The translations under genes were made by a program, and so were the position numbers. From NCBI GenBank assembly GCA_964415045.1, contig CAYPZL010000044.1:1-33398 (forward strand): a DNA stretch of 33,398 nucleotides, read 5' to 3'. Shown piece after piece: positions 8,324 through 16,598 of this stretch. Every line of letters starts with the position of its first letter. Within the stretch, counting starts at the first letter, position 1. The notes under the pieces were generated by a model that was not told the origin of the DNA, made no database searches, and worked only from the letters and a program-made list of their open reading frames with translations. Source of the stretch: CAYPZL01 sp964415045. GTDB taxonomy: Bacteria > Planctomycetota > Phycisphaerae > Sedimentisphaerales > Anaerobacaceae.

Positions 8324-9883
8324 ATGCAACATACGCGTTTATTGGTCGCGGCGATCGCATGTATGACCGCCTCGACGGCCCGCGCGGACCTGATCGAGGT
8401 CGGCGCCGGCGTCAACGAGGCCAAAGTCTACGTGGAGTGGTCGGACGGTTTCAGCGCCGAATTCCTGGTTCGCTTCGGCCAGGCGGAGACCGACACCACC
8501 ACGGGCCTGGGACTCATAGACATCATTGAAGCGGACACCGAGTTGACCACCGTGCGGCAGGATTTCGGTTGGGGCGAATTCGTGGACGGGATTACATACG
8601 GACAGCACAGCGACGCCGGCTTCGGGGGCGGGGAGTTGTGGTGGCACTACTGGGAAGACGACGCGGGCAGCCGGTCCGGCTGGACGGGCTCGATGATCGG
8701 AGCGCTGGCCCGCGTGGTGGCCCACGGCGACGCCGACGCCTGGATCTACGGCCGCGCCGACGCACCGGAACCGCGATGGGAGGTCCCCTTCCGCAGCGGC
8801 TACGGCCAATACGTCTACGACGCCAACGACTTCGCCACGGACTGGATCGACTACCGGCCCAACGGCATGATCAGTGACTGGCTCTCGGGCGATCCCTTCG
8901 ACGACCCCGCCGCCGCGTTGGGCCGGCCCACCGTGGACACCACCGGCGATGACTGGTTCATTCCCATGAACACGCCCGCCCCGGTCGTGCCCGTATACCC
9001 GCCCTTCCGCTCCGGCGAGCTGGTCTACCTGGGCGAGGGCGGCTCGCTTGCCCTGTCGTTCAACCACGCCGTATGCGACGACGAGAACAATCCTTACGGC
9101 ATCGACTTCATCGTCTTCGGCAATGCCGCCCAGACCGTCGGCGGCGACCAGAGCTGGGTCAACGGCGATCCGCTCGCTGTGCAGGCGGGTCCTTCCGGCG
9201 GCAGCGAGCCCGGCATCGTCTCGGTAAGCCAGGACGGGACCACCTGGTACAGCTTCACCAGCAATCCGAGCTTCATGGCTGACGACCCCAGCTTCGTCAA
9301 GCTTCCCGCCGACGCCCCGGATGGACCGTTCTGCGACGGGTTCGCCCCGACGCTCGGGCGGGTTTACGATCCGTGCTGGGCCGAGACGTCCCTGGGCAAC
9401 TGGAACCGGTTCTGGGCCGAGCCCACGAATCCCACGCTGCCCGTCGATCCGGCCCTGTCGTACGCCTCGCTGGCCGGTATGTCGGTGGCCCGTATGGCCC
9501 AAACGTACGGCGACTCCGCCGGCGGCACCGGCTACGATCTGGCCCGGCTCGATCTGCCCGTCGATCCCAACACGGGCAAGAAGTGGTTCCAATTCGTACG
9601 TATCGACGATGCACCGGGCGGTGGGACGACCGACATCGACGCGGTCGCCGACGTGAGCTGTCCAGGCGACTACAAGCACGCGGCGCCGGCGGGCGACGTC
9701 AACGGTGACTTCTGCGTGGATGTTGAGGATGCCGCCAGCGTGGCCGATTTCTGGCACTTACAGATCGCCGATCCGACGGACCCGGCGGCCGCCGCGGACC
9801 TTAACGACGACGGCAAGATAGATATCGCTGATCTGGAGATCGTGCTGGAGAACCTGGGAAGCCGCGCCTGGCCTCGCCGGTAA
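8324..9883 (+). CDS. Secreted candidate B12-capture protein: transcobalamin-like domain, surface domain, dockerin-like tail
   Basis: The ATG at 8324 has GGAGG six to seven bases upstream. The 519-residue product has a signal peptide (about 1-21, cut after ARA). Residues 22-145 have the layout of the transcobalamin/intrinsic-factor C-terminal-like (DUF4430-type) fold: TGLGLIDIIE, then GWGEFVDGI, then WWHYWEDDAG, WTGSMIGA and a closing GDADAWIYG. Residues about 175-447 contain LGEGGSLALSFNHAV, DFIVFGNA and SEPGIVSVSQDGTTWYSF, phrases like those in large surface proteins of Bacteroidetes cobalamin loci (from memory; not searched). The tail (456-512) has two EF-hand-like dockerin loops, DVNGDFCVDVED and DLNDDGKIDIAD. 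It is the first full-length gene behind the cobalamin riboswitch. I infer an extracellular or surface protein that binds corrinoids, anchored through the dockerin-like tail. No TonB-dependent receptor or ABC importer is in the window. Confidence 0.8.
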   Translation: MQHTRLLVAAIACMTASTARADLIEVGAGVNEAKVYVEWSDGFSAEFLVRFGQAETDTTTGLGLIDIIEADTELTTVRQDFGWGEFVDGITYGQHSDAGFGGGELWWHYWEDDAGSRSGWTGSMIGALARVVAHGDADAWIYGRADAPEPRWEVPFRSGYGQYVYDANDFATDWIDYRPNGMISDWLSGDPFDDPAAALGRPTVDTTGDDWFIPMNTPAPVVPVYPPFRSGELVYLGEGGSLALSFNHAVCDDENNPYGIDFIVFGNAAQTVGGDQSWVNGDPLAVQAGPSGGSEPGIVSVSQDGTTWYSFTSNPSFMADDPSFVKLPADAPDGPFCDGFAPTLGRVYDPCWAETSLGNWNRFWAEPTNPTLPVDPALSYASLAGMSVARMAQTYGDSAGGTGYDLARLDLPVDPNTGKKWFQFVRIDDAPGGGTTDIDAVADVSCPGDYKHAAPAGDVNGDFCVDVEDAASVADFWHLQIADPTDPAAAADLNDDGKIDIADLEIVLENLGSRAWPRR

Positions 9884-9941
9884 AACTCCAGCCGGACCGA
9901 TTCGGAATGAACGACATTTGTGCAAACATACGGCCTGCGGG

Positions 9942-10053
9942 GGCGGCAGCCTCAAACGCAGCTCGGGGATGGCAGGTGAAGCCGTTCTCAGGCGGAGACA
10001 GCCGCCCTGTGCCCCAAACCATCCCCAAGTCCTTCAGACTTGAGGCTGCCACC
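9942..10053. repeat. Large imperfect inverted repeat (REP/MITE-like) between genes
   Basis: The left arm GGCGGCAGCCTCAA (9942-9955) plus GGGGATGG (9965-9972) is complementary to CCATCCCC (10019-10026) plus TTGAGGCTGCCACC (10040-10053), with one mismatch in the outer stem. Inside are two more hairpins, GGCGG/CCGCC (9991-9995 with 10002-10006) and CAAGTC/GACTTG (10026-10031 with 10036-10041). The whole element would fold as a branched cruciform. It fills the gap before the pseudopilin gene. Confidence 0.7.
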
Positions 10054-10128
10054 CAACGTGTTCGCGGCCCGAAAGATCGATGTCTCGGGAATTGTTCCGG
10101 CACTCGAAGAGCGGTCGGCGAATGTCCC

Positions 10129-10920
10129 ATGCGTCGCGACATACGGTACAGAGCGTTTAGCCTCGTGGAAATCCTGGTGGTCGTCTCGACGACCGCGGTG
10201 CTTCTGGGGGTGCTGCTGCCGTCCCTCGGGGCCGCCCGGCGGCAGGCCAGGAGGACGCTGTGCCTGAGCAACCTGCGGCAGATGGCGCTGGCCGCCCAGA
10301 GCTACGCCGGCCGCAACGACGAGCACTACCCCCTGGCCTATTACACCGCGCGCAGCGACGATACGCGGTACTACTTCGCCTGGGATTTCACGACCCGGAA
10401 GGACTGGAGCGATTCACCCGAGACCCCGCACGTGGAACCGGGGCTTTTGTGGGCCGGACAGACGACCGGAGAAATCCAGCAGTGCCCCTCCTTCAAAGGA
10501 CCCCACCGCTGGTTCGACGATCCATACACCGGGTACAACTACAACACCAGCTATATCGGCCTCAACGAGACGATCTGGCCGAGGAACTCCGCCCGAACGA
10601 CCGACGTGCAGAGCCCCGCCGCCACCGCCCTCTTCGGCGACGGTGAATACACCGACGGCGCCAATAAGTTCATGCGCGCGCCCTTCTCGAATCCCCGCGA
10701 CGCCAGCCTGGACGAGAGCTTTCGCCACGCCGGCGCCCAGGGCTACCGCCATCTCCAGCAGACCAACGTGGCCTTCTGCGACGGTCACGCCCTACCCTGG
10801 GGGGAGCTTTACACCGAGACCGCCCCGTCCGGCAAGGACCTCCTCGACGAGCACAACCGGTCCCACGCGGTCAAGATCGGATTCCTCTCACCGGACAACC
10901 GTCTCTACGACTTGAAGTGA
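10129..10920 (+). CDS. Pseudopilin-type protein (prepilin N-terminal motif, H-X9-DG motif)
   Basis: The start chosen is the ATG at 10129, which puts the type IV prepilin motif AFSLVEILVVV close to the N terminus as in other members; earlier in-frame starts from 9907 would run through the inverted repeat. Processing would leave Phe at +1 and Glu at +5, with Ala rather than the usual Gly at -1. The 263-residue protein continues with the hydrophobic helix and LCLSNLRQMALA, typical of planctomycete pseudopilins. Near the C terminus HLQQTNVAFCDG fits the H-X9-DG motif. Such proteins are processed by prepilin peptidase and probably sit in the inner membrane or a type II secretion-like fibre. There is no clear ribosome binding site. 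Confidence 0.82.
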   Translation: MRRDIRYRAFSLVEILVVVSTTAVLLGVLLPSLGAARRQARRTLCLSNLRQMALAAQSYAGRNDEHYPLAYYTARSDDTRYYFAWDFTTRKDWSDSPETPHVEPGLLWAGQTTGEIQQCPSFKGPHRWFDDPYTGYNYNTSYIGLNETIWPRNSARTTDVQSPAATALFGDGEYTDGANKFMRAPFSNPRDASLDESFRHAGAQGYRHLQQTNVAFCDGHALPWGELYTETAPSGKDLLDEHNRSHAVKIGFLSPDNRLYDLK

Positions 10921-10957
10921 TCGGCGGCTCCCGACCGCTGGCCGTGCCGGGCAACAT

Positions 10958-10987
10958 TTGACCGCGGCGGCGGTCGGCGCCTATAAT
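10958..10987 (+). promoter_or_regulatory. Promoter giving an apparently leaderless comF transcript
   Basis: TTGACC (10958-10963) and TATAAT (10982-10987) are 18 bases apart. Only seven bases separate the -10 box from the ATG at 10995, so transcription should begin at or within a base or two of the start codon. GACCGC/GCGGTC (10960-10975) is a hairpin overlapping the -35 end of the promoter. Confidence 0.65.
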
Positions 10988-10994
10988 TCGAAGC

Positions 10995-11774
10995 ATGTTC
11001 GCGCCACGACTCGACAGTATGATCGGCCGCACCGGACGAGCGCTTCTGTTCGGCTGGCACGGCCTGAACCACCTCTTGTGGCCGCCCGTCTGTGCCAATT
11101 GCCGCCAGGACATCTGCGCCACCGACAACGACCTCTGCAAACGATGCTGGGACCAGCTCTTGACCTGCACGGCCGGCGATTACTGCCCGCGCTGCGGGCG
11201 AGACGCCAGCAAGTTCGGCCTGGTCGCAGGGGCCTGCCCGGCCTGCCAGGGTAAGGAACTCCAGTTCGACCGCATCGCCCGCGCGGGCGTCTACACCGAG
11301 GCGTTGCAGGAAATGATTCTCGCTTTCAAGCACGACCGCTGCGAGCTTGCCGCCGTGCTGGCGCCTCTGGCCGATGCAACGTTTCAGGGCAGCGGTTTCT
11401 GCGACGAGGTGGAACTGTTCGTGCCCGTGCCGCTGCATTGGACGAGGCGTCTGGCCCGCGGATACAATCAATCGCACCTGATCGCCACAAGGCTGACGCA
11501 CGAGCACGCCCGAATCAGCACGGACCTGGTGCGCGTGCGCCGGACGCACACGCAGCCGACCATGGCCACGCCGGCAGCCCGCGCGCGAAACGTCGCCGGA
11601 GCCTTCGCCGTCCGCGCCGACCACGAGTTCGCCGGCAGGACCGTCTGCCTCATCGACGACATCAAAACCACCGGGGCCACTCTCAACGAGTGCGCCAGGA
11701 CATTGAAGCAAGCCGGCGCCGCCCGCGTATACGCACTCGTGCTGGCCGTGGCCGGACAGAGAATGAACGCGTAG
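10995..11774 (+). CDS. comF: ComF family protein (phosphoribosyltransferase fold with zinc ribbons)
   Basis: The 259-residue product has two CxxC pairs for a first zinc site (Cys33, 36, 48, 51) and two for a second (Cys64, 67, 81, 84). The family signature RGYNQSHLIA follows (155-164), and then a PRPP-binding loop VCLIDDIKTTGATL (217-230) typical of type I phosphoribosyltransferases. ComF proteins act in DNA uptake, where they associate with the ComFA helicase, or in recycling of nucleobases; the exact reaction is not settled. No other competence gene is nearby, apart from the pseudopilin upstream. The start is the ATG at 10995 immediately behind the promoter, without a Shine-Dalgarno site. 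The next gene starts 30 nt downstream and may be co-transcribed. Confidence 0.92.
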   Translation: MFAPRLDSMIGRTGRALLFGWHGLNHLLWPPVCANCRQDICATDNDLCKRCWDQLLTCTAGDYCPRCGRDASKFGLVAGACPACQGKELQFDRIARAGVYTEALQEMILAFKHDRCELAAVLAPLADATFQGSGFCDEVELFVPVPLHWTRRLARGYNQSHLIATRLTHEHARISTDLVRVRRTHTQPTMATPAARARNVAGAFAVRADHEFAGRTVCLIDDIKTTGATLNECARTLKQAGAARVYALVLAVAGQRMNA

Positions 11775-11804
11775 ACACACCAACCACCAGTACGAGGACA
11801 TCGC

Positions 11805-14621
11805 ATGATTGACAGGAAGAAAGCGGCGTACGTTAGCATAGTGACATTGGCCTGGCTCGGCTGCGTCGCAGCCGGGACGCTGGAGCCGGACTGGCTGGTG
11901 ACGCCGGTGCGGACGCCCGCGACGGTACAAGAGAGCGACGACGCCACGCAAATCACGCTGAGCAACGGCCTGATCCGCCGAACCTTTCGCCTCAAGCCCA
12001 ACGCCGCCACCATTGCCTACGACAACCTGATGACGGGCCAGTCCATGCTGCGCGGCGTCAAGCCCGAAGCCCGCGTCCAGATCGACGGCATTGCCCTCGA
12101 CGTCGGCGGGCTCAAGGGACAGCCCAACTACGCCTATCTCCTGCCCGAGTGGCTCGACGACCTGCGGGCCGATCCCAAGGCGTTTCGCTTCGTCGGCTTC
12201 GAGACGGGCCGGACCGAGGCGCGGTTCCCCTGGAAACGCGTCCGCCACTGCGCCGATCTGCCATGGCCGCCACCCGGGGCGTCTCTGACCATGAACTACA
12301 AGCTCCTCCCCGAGGCGCTGGAGCAGGTGGCCGCCGGGCGACCCACCGTCGATGTCACCGACCGCAAGCTCCTCCTGACCGACGACATGCAGGCGCGGTC
12401 GGACGCGTGGACGCTGCACGAGGCCGATTACGACCGCGTCTCCTTCATGAATGAGGGCAAGTTCGGCGAGATCTACGCCCCCGCCAACACGTGCGTGTAC
12501 GCCGAGCGAAAGCTGCCGGCGGGCGTTCGCGTCGTGCAATGCCGCATCGATCCGGGCACGGACAAAAGCGCGAGCTGGGGGCCGGGGATCGCTGTCGTCT
12601 GGCCCGACCGCACGGTCAAGTTCTATCTCCGCCCCGGCCACGGACAGTTCGGGGTCTTTGCCGGTCGCGGCGAGCAAACCCTTGGCGAACTCGCAGAGGG
12701 CCGGGCCTATCACCTGCGCGTCGAGCTGGCCGGCGATACACTTTTCTGCGAAGCGTCGCTCGACGGCGAGACGTGGTCCGAGGTTTCTCGCGTCAAATCG
12801 GACCAGCCCCTCGGCGATCCGGTCGGCGTGCGGCTGGGCAAGACCGACCGCTCCGGCGGCAACCGCGACTTCTCCCCCCCCGGCGAGTATGGCCGATGCC
12901 GCGTCTCGGATTTCAAGCTCTACGGCGAGCTCGACCGCGAGGCCATGGCCAAATGGAAACGCCTCGTCTCGCGGCTGCGCGATGTCACGGTCTCCGTCCA
13001 TTACGAGGTGTACGAGGGCATCCCCCTGCTGTGCAAGTGGCTCACCGTCCGCAACGGCTCCGACGAAGCCGTGCGCCTCAACGCGTTCACCAGCGAGATC
13101 GTCGCCATGGTGGAGTACGAGTCGCACGTCGAGAACTACCAGCGCTGGAACGTGCCCAACATCCACGTCGAGAGCGATTACGCCTTCGGCGGCATGAATG
13201 GGCTCGTGGCCAACCACACCACCTACTGGCAACGCGACCCCGACTACCTGACGCAGGTCAGCTACCCGCGCGAGAACCCGTGCCTGCTGGAGTCGCGACC
13301 TCCCGTGGGGCCCGACGCCGACGTCGCCCCGGGCCAGACCTTCGAGTCGTTCCGCACGTTCGAGCTGGTTTTCGACAGCACCGAGCGCGAGCGCCGCGGC
13401 CTGTCCCTGCGCCGCATGTACCGGACCATCGCCCCGTGGATCACGGAGAACCCGATCATGATGCACGTGCGGCGGGCCGATCCGCAATCCGTGCGCCTGG
13501 CCATCGACCAGTGCGCCGAGGTCGGCTTCGAGATGGTCATCCTCACCTTCGGCAGCGGATTCAACATCGAGAACGAAGACCCCGCGTACCTGGCGCAGTT
13601 GAAGGAGTTGGCCGATTATGCCCATAGCAAGGGCATCGAGCTGGGCGGCTATTCGCTGCTGTCGAGCCGGCGCATCGGCGACGAGCACGACGTCGTCGAC
13701 GTCGCGACGGGCCGGCCCGGCGGCGCCAAATTCGGCAACGCCCCCTGCATCGGCAGCGAGTGGGGCCGGGACTACTTCCGCAAGCTCTACGCCTTCTACG
13801 AGAAAACGGGATTCGATCTACTCGAACACGACGGTTCCTATCCCGGCGACACCTGCGCCTCGCGCACGCATCCGGGCCACCGCGGCTACGCGGACTCGCA
13901 ATGGACACAATGGAAAACGATTAGCGACTTTTACAAGTGGTGTCGCGGCCGGGGCGTCTACCTCAACGTCCCCGACTTCTACTATCTCACCGGCTCCACC
14001 AAGTGCGGCATGGGCTATCGCGAGACGAACTGGTCGCTGCCGCGCGCTCAGCAGATCATCCACGGCCGGCAGAACATCTACGACGGCACCTGGAGCAAAA
14101 CGCCCAGTATGGGCTGGATGTTCGTCCCGCTGACCCAGTATCACGGGGGCGGCGCCGCCGCGACCATCGAGCCGCTCTGCGAGCACCTCGACGCCTACGA
14201 GGCTCACCTGGCCAACAACTTCGGCGACGGCGTCCAGGCCTGCTATCGCGGGCCCCGCCTCTACGACACGCCCGAGACCAAGGCCGTCGTCAAAAAGTGG
14301 GTCGACTTCTTCAAGCGGTACCGTGACATCCTGGAATCCGACGTCATCCACGTCCGCCGCGCCGATGGTCGCGACATCGACTGCCTCCTGCACGTCAACC
14401 CGCAACTGCCCATCAAGGGCCTGGCCATGATCTACAACCCGCTCGGCCGCGCCGTCGAGCGCGAGCTGAAGCTGCCGCTCTACTACACGGGCCTGACCCG
14501 CGTCGCCAGGATCCGCGAGCGCGACGGCAAGCCCCGGCGATACCGGCTCGACCGTCACTACCACGTCACCGTGCCGCTGACGATGGACGCCCGCAACGTC
14601 ACGTGGCTGCTCATCGAGTGA
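11805..14621 (+). CDS. Exported alpha-galactosidase-like glycoside hydrolase (GH36-like barrel) with inserted concanavalin-like domain
   Basis: The ATG at 11805 has GAGG seven bases upstream. The 938-residue product starts with a hydrophobic export signal containing WLGC (17-20), which could be a weak lipobox. A beta-sandwich (about 28-180 and 392-530) is interrupted by a separate jelly-roll-like domain (about 185-376) with the phrases YHLRVELAGDTLFCEASLDG and VGVRLGKTD, as in LamG/DUF1080-type carbohydrate modules. A TIM barrel follows (about 545-845): QCAEVGFEMVILTFG, GIELGGYSLL and FDLLEHDGSYPGD (670-682), whose acids are the best nucleophile candidates by analogy with GH-D clan enzymes. 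A C-terminal beta domain closes the chain. It probably acts on plant or algal galactosides outside the cytoplasm; substrate unknown. Frame and length are intact. Confidence 0.78.
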   Translation: MIDRKKAAYVSIVTLAWLGCVAAGTLEPDWLVTPVRTPATVQESDDATQITLSNGLIRRTFRLKPNAATIAYDNLMTGQSMLRGVKPEARVQIDGIALDVGGLKGQPNYAYLLPEWLDDLRADPKAFRFVGFETGRTEARFPWKRVRHCADLPWPPPGASLTMNYKLLPEALEQVAAGRPTVDVTDRKLLLTDDMQARSDAWTLHEADYDRVSFMNEGKFGEIYAPANTCVYAERKLPAGVRVVQCRIDPGTDKSASWGPGIAVVWPDRTVKFYLRPGHGQFGVFAGRGEQTLGELAEGRAYHLRVELAGDTLFCEASLDGETWSEVSRVKSDQPLGDPVGVRLGKTDRSGGNRDFSPPGEYGRCRVSDFKLYGELDREAMAKWKRLVSRLRDVTVSVHYEVYEGIPLLCKWLTVRNGSDEAVRLNAFTSEIVAMVEYESHVENYQRWNVPNIHVESDYAFGGMNGLVANHTTYWQRDPDYLTQVSYPRENPCLLESRPPVGPDADVAPGQTFESFRTFELVFDSTERERRGLSLRRMYRTIAPWITENPIMMHVRRADPQSVRLAIDQCAEVGFEMVILTFGSGFNIENEDPAYLAQLKELADYAHSKGIELGGYSLLSSRRIGDEHDVVDVATGRPGGAKFGNAPCIGSEWGRDYFRKLYAFYEKTGFDLLEHDGSYPGDTCASRTHPGHRGYADSQWTQWKTISDFYKWCRGRGVYLNVPDFYYLTGSTKCGMGYRETNWSLPRAQQIIHGRQNIYDGTWSKTPSMGWMFVPLTQYHGGGAAATIEPLCEHLDAYEAHLANNFGDGVQACYRGPRLYDTPETKAVVKKWVDFFKRYRDILESDVIHVRRADGRDIDCLLHVNPQLPIKGLAMIYNPLGRAVERELKLPLYYTGLTRVARIRERDGKPRRYRLDRHYHVTVPLTMDARNVTWLLIE

Positions 14622-14642
14622 CCCGAGAGCCGTCGGTCGCCG

Positions 14643-15419
14643 CTACAGCCTTTCGTATCGCATCACGGCGCGGTACAGGCCGTTGATGCGCTTGCCCTCC
14701 ACGATGACGGGCGAATAGCTCTCGTTGCGGGGCTGCAACCGGATCTGGTCCTTCTTTTCGAAGAACACGCGCTTGAACGTCGTCTCGTGGGGCATCTGGA
14801 AGCGGACGAAGCAATCGTCGCCGTTCTTGACCTCGGCCGAGGGCGAGAAGACCACGATGTCCCCTTCCCGGAACTTCGGCTCCATGGAATCGCCCACCAC
14901 GCGCACGGCGAACGCGTTCGGGTCGTGCAGGTCCGGACAGCGGACGTAGTCGTCGGCGACGCCCACAGGATAGTCCAGATCGTTGAAGTCGGTCGGATAC
15001 CCGGCGATCACCTTGTTGATGATCGGCACCAGCCGCCCCGCCGACAGCACCTTCTGGCTCTCCTTGAGCCGCACCCGGCTGCGACCCAGCCACGTCTGCA
15101 AACCGCGCTTGTCCTTCCGCTTCTCCATCACCTTCTTGACGAAGTTGCGCAGCTTCTCGTTCTCCGCCTCGGCCGACTCCATCGCCTGCCGCAAGTCCGA
15201 CGGCAGCCGCTCCATGTGGGCGATGTGCAGCAGCAGACCCTGCTCGAACTGCAGCGTGCGCTCCAGCTTCGTCAGCAGCTCGTCGCTCGGCGGGTTCTTG
15301 ACCTTGCCCGTTTCGATCGTGGACAGGTAGGGCTTGGAGAACCCCACGCGCCGGCTGACCTCATCAAGGGTTAGCTTCAGTTCCTCACGCTTCTGTCTGA
15401 TGATTTGTCCCAGTGACAT
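14643..15419 (-). CDS. XRE-type repressor with S24 (LexA/CI-like) self-cleaving domain
   Basis: The ATG at 15419 has GAGAGG a few bases upstream and gives a 258-residue protein; in-frame sequence back to 15500 would overlap the upstream gene. Residues 3-58 are a Cro/CI helix-turn-helix (IIRQKREELKLTLDEVSRRV, then a recognition helix FSKPYLSTIETG). The C-terminal half is an S24 peptidase fold with Ser178 in GDSMEP and Lys216 in TTFKRVFF, the serine-lysine dyad of LexA and CI. Ala139-Gly140 in KVIAGYP is a plausible self-cleavage site. Such repressors are cut after DNA damage in a RecA-dependent way or respond to other stress. The gene is 25 nt downstream of the DUF362 gene and shares its transcript. 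No phage genes are near, so a host stress regulator is more likely than a prophage repressor. Confidence 0.88.
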   Translation of the reverse strand: MSLGQIIRQKREELKLTLDEVSRRVGFSKPYLSTIETGKVKNPPSDELLTKLERTLQFEQGLLLHIAHMERLPSDLRQAMESAEAENEKLRNFVKKVMEKRKDKRGLQTWLGRSRVRLKESQKVLSAGRLVPIINKVIAGYPTDFNDLDYPVGVADDYVRCPDLHDPNAFAVRVVGDSMEPKFREGDIVVFSPSAEVKNGDDCFVRFQMPHETTFKRVFFEKKDQIRLQPRNESYSPVIVEGKRINGLYRAVMRYERL

Positions 15420-15444
15420 TTGGCCTCTCTCACCTACATTGTCT

Positions 15445-16524
15445 TCAACTGATTTCAACAAGCTTGTACTGTGCACGGCCCAGACCGATCTTGACAGCAT
15501 GATCGATCTGGTGCCGCCAGTCGAGCCTACGGTTTCCGATCAGCGCCGACAGCTTCGCGCCGCCGCGAGCCTCGACCAGGTCGATGGCCGCCTTGTCCAC
15601 GGCCACCGGATCGGCCGACGCCAGGATGCCGATATCCTCCACCATCTTAGGCATATCCGCTCGATCAAAGCAATCACAATCTTTGGTTATTGTTAATAGA
15701 AAGTTAAAAAAAACTGCCCGCCCTTCCTTGCCCTTGAGCACGCCGAGGGCATGTTCAGCCACGCTTTTCTGCAAGATCTCGTTTTCCTGCTGCCAGTCGT
15801 ACTGCACCGCGTCGAAGCGGCAGACCGCCACGCACTCGGCGCAGCCGATGCACTTGTCCTGATCGATGTGGGCCTGGACGTTGTCCAGCGTAATTGCATC
15901 GGCAGGGCAATGACGGCAACACTCGCCACACCGCATGCATTTACCCTCTTTTACATGCGGCTTGAGGGCCGCGTGCTGCCGCATCTTGCCCTTTCGGCTC
16001 GAACAGCCCATGCCCAGGGTTTTCAGTGTAGCTCCGGCACAGGCGGCGCAGTGGCCGGTGAAATGTGCAACCGAGAGGATCGACTGGCAGCGCACGATGT
16101 CGGCCGCGATCAGGACCTCTTTGTCCAGCTCGCCGTCAATGGCCACCGGCGTCTCGGCCGTGCCGAACAGGCCGTCGGGGGCGATGAACGGCACTCCCAG
16201 CCCTTCCACGCTGAAACCTCGCTGCGTTGCCAAAACCGTGTGGTCGATGGCGTTGTGCCGCCGGCCCGTGTAGAGCGTGCTGGTGTCCGTGATAAAGGGC
16301 TTGGTCTTGAGCGCCACAAGCTCGTCCACCAGCCCCTTGAGGCACGGGGCCTTGATGTACGTGTTGTTGACGTCCTCGCCCACGTGGACCTTGACGGCCG
16401 TGAAGTCATTTTCCTTAAAGCACTTACGGAAATCACCGGCCCCGAACAGCGTGCGGGCCTTCTCCGAGATCGCCTGTTCGCCGTCGCCGATCCCGGCCTC
16501 AATAAAATACACTTTCGAAGTCAC
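15445..16524 (-). CDS. DUF362 protein with two [4Fe-4S] ferredoxin motifs
   Basis: The start is a GTG at 16522-16524 with GAGGAG five bases upstream. The 359-residue product has the DUF362 fold at the N-terminal side (VYFIEAG, FTAVKVHVGED, PFITDTSTLYTGRRHNAIDH) and returns to it at the C terminus (ASADPVAVDKAAIDLV). Between them is a bacterial ferredoxin module with CMRCGECCRHCP (Cys196, 199, 202, 206) and CIGCAECVAVCR (Cys225, 228, 231, 235), enough for two clusters. DUF362 proteins are common in anaerobes and are thought to serve in electron transfer; the partner is unknown. No signal peptide is seen, so it is cytoplasmic. It is the first gene of a two-gene transcript with the S24 repressor. 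Confidence 0.9.
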   Translation of the reverse strand: MTSKVYFIEAGIGDGEQAISEKARTLFGAGDFRKCFKENDFTAVKVHVGEDVNNTYIKAPCLKGLVDELVALKTKPFITDTSTLYTGRRHNAIDHTVLATQRGFSVEGLGVPFIAPDGLFGTAETPVAIDGELDKEVLIAADIVRCQSILSVAHFTGHCAACAGATLKTLGMGCSSRKGKMRQHAALKPHVKEGKCMRCGECCRHCPADAITLDNVQAHIDQDKCIGCAECVAVCRFDAVQYDWQQENEILQKSVAEHALGVLKGKEGRAVFFNFLLTITKDCDCFDRADMPKMVEDIGILASADPVAVDKAAIDLVEARGGAKLSALIGNRRLDWRHQIDHAVKIGLGRAQYKLVEIS

Positions 16525-16598
16525 TTTTTCTCCTCATAACAAGCAAGCCCGCGCCGCTTCGCCCGCCGTAGCAAGACGCAGCCAGCCCGGGCCGCCCC

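Noticed and set aside
10905..13688. 927-codon minus-strand frame opposite comF and the glycosidase
   Set aside because: It spans two recognisable plus-strand genes and their gap and shows no family motif.
14643..15419. Prophage repressor marking an integrated phage
   Set aside because: No integrase, terminase, structural gene or attachment repeat is seen nearby.
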